Shown piece by piece: positions 58,915 through 64,000 of a stretch of DNA of 64,000 nt (its first letter is position 1; every line of letters begins with the position of its first letter). Location: NCBI GenBank assembly GCA_023313575.1, contig JAJTTP010000024.1:248001-312000 (forward strand). Reading direction: 5' to 3'. The notes under the pieces are model-generated. The model did no database searches, was not told the origin of the DNA, and worked only from the letters and a program-made list of their open reading frames with translations. This DNA is from Eutypella sp. D-1. Taxonomy: Eukaryota > Ascomycota > Sordariomycetes > Xylariales > Diatrypaceae. A program made the position numbers and the translations under genes.

Positions 58915-60627
58915 TTAGCCGTTCTTGTGAACAATGATTTCCACACGAACGGCGTCCTCATTCGGGCCGGAAAGTGTGTTAACCTGAGGGGGAGCAGCTC
59001 CAGCACCAGCACCTTCAGCGCCACCCTCGACGCCTAGGCCGGAGACTGCACCAGTGTCCGCACCGGGACCAGCGCCAGCACCGGGCTCTCCAGCTCCAGC
59101 ACCGATGTCATCACCCGGGGCCGGGGGAAGCTGTTCGTCACCACCAGCAGCGCCGTCTACAGGAGTTTCAGCAGGGTCAGTTGCGGGTTCGCCCGGAGAA
59201 GCCATGTCGGCATCTTCAGCGCCACCATCCGGGGAAGATCCGGCTTCACTGCCGGTACCGCCTTCTACAGGAGGAGTTAGAGCAGAGGCGTCACCAGCAT
59301 CGCCGGGAGAAGACATTTCCTCCTCAGTCGTCGGGTCAGTGTCGGAAGTGTCACCAGGAGCGCCAGCGCCGAATTCGTCACCCTCGGCGCCAGAGCCATC
59401 GCCAAGATCACCATCCGCAGGAGGCATGCTGTCGTCACTGGGAGTCTCCATGCTGTCCTCGCCGGTAGCATCGCCGCCTGCAGGAGGCGCGGCGCCGGTA
59501 TCCGCACCGTCGGGAGAGGGCATGTCTTCATCAGTAGTCGGAATAGTACCGGCATCATCCCCAGTACCACCAGCACTAGCGTCGGCATCACCAGAACCAG
59601 TTTCGGCGTCGCCACCAACAGCGCCATCATCCGGAGATAGGCCTTCACCGCCACCAGTCGCACCTCCTACTGTAGGTGTCGGGCCAGAGTCAGACGCACC
59701 ACCAGGAGAAGACTGGCCTTCATCAGGCGTGGGAACAGACCCGGCGGTATCGCCAGCGCCACCAATTCCAGCGTCACCATCGAGACCGCCAGCACCAGAG
59801 CCAGCACCAGAGCCAGTACCAGAGCCAGCACTAGAACCAGCACCAGCATCGGCATCAGCGCCGGCATCAGCGCCGGCATCAGCGCCGGCATCAGCGCCGG
59901 CATCAGCGCCGGCATCAATGCCAGCATCGGATCCGGAAGGCCCCTCTGTCGTTTGGCCGGGGGTGGAACCTTCACCTGGAGCAGCACCTTCCTCGGAGGG
60001 TGCCTCGGGCGCAAGCCGGCGGATATGAGAAGACGCAGATCCGGTGCTTGGAACGTCATCGTCCACAGGAAGGTCATTTGAACCAGAACCGGAGCTCTCG
60101 TAGCCCGAGGCGCTGCCTGAACCGGTGCCGGTGCCAGGGGCAGGAATAGTAGAGTCATCGCCCGCCTCATACTGGTAATCCTCTGCACCCGCGGCGTCGT
60201 CATCCTCGACGTAGGTGTGAAGAGTATCGTCCTCCGAGGACGGTTCGTTCAGGTCGCCCTGATAATCCGCATTGCCCGTCTCGTCCTCGTAATAGTCATC
60301 GCCACCCCCTGTAGTCAACCCTTCCTCGCCCTCGAGCCCGTACGATGACGAAGGGCGCTCGTTAGTGACGGCACCGGCATCAAGGCCGATGTCCTCGGGG
60401 TCCTCATCATCATACGCCGCCGTTGGGGGCTCGTCGTAAACAGAGTCAACGCCAACACCGGTACCGCCGCTGTTCGATGGAGGAAGGGAACTCCCTCCGT
60501 TGTTCGAGGAGCCGCCGGGGTCGAGCCCGCCGTTCTGCGGTTGAGGGGCACGCCTAATGTGAATGGCGCGGGCGTTGACGCCCGCGTCGAGCAGGAGCAG
60601 TGTCGCTACGGTAAGAGGCACCTTCAT
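58915..60627 (-). CDS. Secreted acidic Gly/Ala/Asp/Pro-rich repeat protein
   Basis: A single exon of 570 residues starting at 60627 (an upstream in-frame extension to 60753 lacks a signal peptide and is less likely). Residues 1-20 are a clear signal peptide (M-K-V-P-L-T-V-A-T-L-L-L-L-D-A-G). The rest is low complexity: an acidic Y/E/D segment with tyrosine pairs (about residues 80-170), then G/A/S/T/P/D-rich sequence. That part includes a D-A-G-A run encoded by a 12-bp minisatellite (about 59856-59925) and about four degenerate 45-residue blocks, each with T-x-D/E-E-x-x-S-P, P-P-x-G-G and S-P-D-D-type signals. Lone cysteines are absent. The last 20 residues (E-D-A-V-R-V-E-I-I-V-H-K-N-G) are the only ordered-looking part. 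No GPI signal. Possibly a wall, matrix or adhesive protein; function unknown. Confidence 0.75.
   Translation of the reverse strand: MKVPLTVATLLLLDAGVNARAIHIRRAPQPQNGGLDPGGSSNNGGSSLPPSNSGGTGVGVDSVYDEPPTAAYDDEDPEDIGLDAGAVTNERPSSSYGLEGEEGLTTGGGDDYYEDETGNADYQGDLNEPSSEDDTLHTYVEDDDAAGAEDYQYEAGDDSTIPAPGTGTGSGSASGYESSGSGSNDLPVDDDVPSTGSASSHIRRLAPEAPSEEGAAPGEGSTPGQTTEGPSGSDAGIDAGADAGADAGADAGADAGADADAGAGSSAGSGTGSGAGSGAGGLDGDAGIGGAGDTAGSVPTPDEGQSSPGGASDSGPTPTVGGATGGGEGLSPDDGAVGGDAETGSGDADASAGGTGDDAGTIPTTDEDMPSPDGADTGAAPPAGGDATGEDSMETPSDDSMPPADGDLGDGSGAEGDEFGAGAPGDTSDTDPTTEEEMSSPGDAGDASALTPPVEGGTGSEAGSSPDGGAEDADMASPGEPATDPAETPVDGAAGGDEQLPPAPGDDIGAGAGEPGAGAGPGADTGAVSGLGVEGGAEGAGAGAAPPQVNTLSGPNEDAVRVEIIVHKNG
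59856..59925 (-). repeat. 12-bp minisatellite inside the acidic protein gene
   Basis: Six near-identical tandem copies of GCCGGCATCAGC (plus-strand form) encode alternating Asp-Ala-Gly-Ala. The unit is a multiple of three, so gain or loss of units keeps the frame. Likely length-polymorphic between strains. Confidence 0.85.
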
Positions 60628-63600
60628 CTTGACGTAGTTGGGAGAATAAGTACTTGGATAAAGAACAGAAAGAACAAAAATTAAGAAAAAGTTTGTGAGA
60701 TCGTGTCTTATTATTGTATTGTGTTCTATCTGTCCTGTTGTCTGTCTCTCCATCTACCATTACTCGAGGGAGGATCGGGCAGACTTAAATAAGACTCGGG
60801 CTGTCGCATTTTTGACGGCAGATCGTATCAGAGGCCTACACAATCTGATTCCTTTGATGATGATCGCATACACAATTCTCCGCCCAGTCGCCTTATCGGC
60901 TACTTTCTCTCTGCCACCGTATCCGTGTGCAGCACGGGAGTCGCTGTATGAGGGTGGCATTACGGGACATCCGCATCGTCCTCTAGAGGATGGCAGGGGC
61001 GAAACATGGCAGTAGTGGGGTTGGTTCTATGGATAGAGAGCCAACGATGAGCGGCTCACAGATCAGCGGAGTGATTTCACAGTTCAAGTCGAAAATGTCC
61101 CCGGTGGCCGCCATAGCTAATCTGCTGATCCGAGATCCTTCGGCCGGTCATGGCTAATCCCAACGGGCTCTTATGCAAATACTTATAGGAAGGATAAACC
61201 AGCTTTATTAATAAGAAAAATATAATGTTGTTTGAGGAACTCCGGTGTTGGGTGAACTGGCCATGTGCGTTCTGTTATGGGCTGTGCCCGACGAAGACGA
61301 CGATTCATAATTGGGAATAGCTTCAAAAACGCGATTGGACTTGGGTATCCGTACATAGTGAAAGTACGTCGATCCACTATATTACTCAATACCCTAGGTA
61401 CCTTACTGCTATCCTTATCCTTCTCAGGTGGGTTGACCTAATCTGCAGTTAGCCTATACCTTCTTTGCCTCTCGTGGATGCACGGATGCATCTCGTACCT
61501 GACTATCTCTGCCCGATCAGAACAAATGACGAACGGACCCGAACCTGAGCCGGGTGTCGTTGATTTCTCGATCGGGGCAGGACATCTTACATACATATTT
61601 CCTGCACCTGTTTTTCGCAATCACCCCTTCATCCCGGGTCATAGAAATCCTCGCTGTGAAGTCTACATGCCACCTACGTAGTGACCTGCCGATCGGAATT
61701 ATTTCTGACGGATAGAAGAACATGTTCCTGATTGTGGCTAGGACGGCAGACTGAAACCCGAAAAGTGAAACGGGTGAGTTTGTTCGAGGCCGTACATAGT
61801 TTGCTTTTGCGTAGCGACGTACGGAGTACCACAGCGCCAAATGGGTCGTAGATCACCCGTGATAAGGACAACAGCGAGCGGCAGGCGATGTAACTAATAA
61901 GTGATACATAAAAGTCTATCCTACATCTTTAACCGTGTGCATCCTAGGGTAGATCCTTCTTTACTTTGCGAAATCCGTAGGATCAGGACCTGCGCGCGGC
62001 CTTGCATATTAGACACTGTATGACCTCATTCATCATATCTTGAAAATCTCGCCTTTCGTTAAAAGACGGGCGGTCGCATGCTGCGGAACTGGCAAGCCCA
62101 GGCAGGACCCTGCATGTATATATCGAAAGCCCGCTGCTACATAGCATGCAGGATATTATCAGCCGCATGGAAGCAGGGTGGGGGCGTTATCGGGTTGCGT
62201 TCGCCTTTGAAATAAATAGCGGGAGGAAGTCTGCTCCCGCTGGACGGGTTGTTCAATGTGTTTGTTGGTCCTTCAACCTTCCAAAGTTTGTTAAATAGGC
62301 CGCACAGGCTTGCAGACAGGCCGACCTCGCTGCCTAATCAAGCCACGATGTAGTACATACTGACGCTGCGTCTATCAATCCCTATTATGCTTGCATTTCA
62401 CGATATCGTTGCACCCTTTTCTTTCTACCATAGAGCGCCCCGACGACGAAACGATGAGTGCTATCTTCTCTTCCATCCGCACCGGCACAATGATGTGTAC
62501 AGTGACAGACCTAGTAAAGTTAAGGCAGGATGCGAGGAGAAACTCTATTCAGGTGTCTACTCCTCAATTGTCCCGAATAGGAAGGTGGGCGGAGAATCCC
62601 ATTATCTGAGTGGTTGGGCGTTCTTGTGCGTGCGTAGGTGAATTCAGTTACTTGGGACATACATAACTGCTGGCTGGGTGAACTAGTTAGTGGGATGACT
62701 GGGCTGTAGAGTCAGAGCATTCTGTTTCTAAAGTTAAGTTGAGATGGAAATTTTCCAAAATACGAACGATCGAGTTCGCATTTTCGCCATATCGCCACCT
62801 CGGTCCGTCTTACATAGTTAGATGGGGCCGCAGCCGCCTGTCTTCGACTTTCCGAAGCTCCCGAACCCATTCCCCGCAGCAGTAGCAGCATCGGTACCGA
62901 ACTCAACATAACGACGATACACGGATTTCACGCGCTCACTAATAACATACGATGCGAAGCGATGCGGATTCCATTACCGATGGTAGTATGCATCGGCGAG
63001 CAGCATGGCGCAGTCGAAGCTTTGAAGGGGTGAGGCATCTCGGAGGTGCGATGAGCTAGACATTACGGACCCTACGGGCTTTTTTTGTTGAAGAAGGGCT
63101 GGCAGCAGGCAGGCAGAGCCTCCGCCACCGAAGCCGGTGCCCACTAGTCTTAGCGGCCTACCTACCTAAAACAGCCGCCAGCGTAAGCGTGATGCGCAAA
63201 GCAAGAGGATCAGCGAGCGAATGGATACGACACAAACCAACGCGGATACGACCGCGCGCGTGGTGTCCCGGCGGCGCTCGTCGATCAACTCGGGCGCCAG
63301 TCCCCAAGTTTTCCCAGTTCCATCTGTGCCAGGTTGCAAGCTAGGCCGGACGGACGTGCATGACAACCCAAACCGGAATCGACTGAGGCTGTATATATGC
63401 GAGATCGGGCAGTCTGCCCAACGGAACCGGACCTGCTGATCACCCGATTCATCAGCCGGTAACGTGGTGGAATATAATATGAAGACGCCAGCCGGCTGCA
63501 AGGCGGGGGCGCCCTCTGGTGGTGGTTATGTTTGCCCCTCTAAATCGTCTCTACGAGTAGTCTCACTGTGATATTATGTCAGACTCCCCTCCTCTGCAAG

Positions 63601-64000
63601 CCCGTAATCAGCGACCTCCTACCCTCCTTGACCCCGTACCCGTATCAAGAAAGACCTCATAGTACCTGTGGCGATGATTAAGGCCCAGCGATGTCAGTTA
63701 AAACCAGATGCTCCTCCACCACCAGCACGAAGCTGGAGCGACTGAGCGGGCAGGCGGACAAGATGATCTGCGGAGTTAGTAAAGTATGGAAATGTGGAAA
63801 TCCGATGCGATCCCGACCCTTTTTATCCAGTGGACTCTACAGCGGCAAATGGCGCTATACTTGTAGTTAGTTAGTTGGTTAGTAATTAACGCCAACCAAA
63901 TTCTTTGCAGACATTTCGTGTCTCAAATACGAGGCAGCTTGGCAATTCTCTAGCAAACCTAGATGAAGACCAACCTAGATTGCTAAACCGGTGATTTCCC
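60628..64000. other. Gene-free stretch at the right end
   Basis: About 3.4 kb after the acidic protein promoter. Only short frames on either strand; none shows a signal peptide, domain motif or splice chain I could support. No RIP bias, no long repeat. A multi-exon gene with small exons could still be hidden here. Confidence 0.45.

Noticed and set aside
59054..60028. 324-codon plus-strand ORF rich in Ser/Ala/Pro
   Set aside because: Antisense shadow of the minus-strand acidic repeat protein, which has a signal peptide; biased codons keep the opposite frame open.

Overview
The window comes from the nuclear genome of a filamentous ascomycete (Pezizomycotina). The genes carry short 47-131 nt introns with fungal splice signals. 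Several families are typically fungal: a DHA2-type MFS pump, a fungal rhodopsin-domain membrane protein, a Swi5/Ace2-type C2H2 factor, a DUF4470-MYND protein, a SulP permease and a patatin. A 21-kb AT-rich block carries the CpA-to-TpA signature of repeat-induced point mutation (RIP).

Layout. 1-921: 5' part of an MFS drug/toxin pump on the minus strand, running off the left edge. 922-3174: GC-normal sequence with no gene seen. 3180-24315: the AT block. It resolves into one Ty1/Copia retrotransposon (205/206-bp LTRs, GCTGT target duplication, about 6.2 kb when its insertions are subtracted). This element holds three solo LTRs (4169-4600, 5164-5567, 21807-22199) and a Ty3/Gypsy element A (6387-20051). 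Element A is itself split by a second copy of its own family, element B (11278-18089). Every layer has its own 5-bp target duplication. All coding content in the block is RIP-destroyed.

25071-26638: an eight-exon rhodopsin-domain gene that reads as intact. 27885-30529: C2H2 transcription factor. 31728-35453: DUF4470-MYND protein of 1217 aa. 35700-38446: sulfate permease on the minus strand. 38447-44000: gene-poor, with dispersed repeats, an AT-rich island, a perfect 28-bp hairpin and a solo LTR. 44013-44567: small protein gene without a clear start. 44735-45002: MITE. 45273-46794: secreted or membrane-anchored metallophosphoesterase. 47053-47554: inverted-repeat element. 48234-49883: patatin-like phospholipase on the minus strand. 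51244-51692: possible small gene. 53233-53448: second solo LTR of the same kind. 54350-55211: short-chain dehydrogenase. 56330-57361: secreted trypsin-like protease on the minus strand. 58915-60627: secreted acidic repeat protein on the minus strand. 60628-64000: nothing recognised.

The genes do not form an obvious biosynthetic cluster. They look like independent euchromatic genes (transport, signalling, secreted hydrolases) interrupted by mobile-element debris. The most informative structure is the completely resolvable nested retrotransposon, which acts as a stratigraphic record of transposition and RIP. No RNA gene or CRISPR was found. All exon models were read by eye from splice signals, reading-frame continuity and protein-family motifs, and have not been tested against transcripts.
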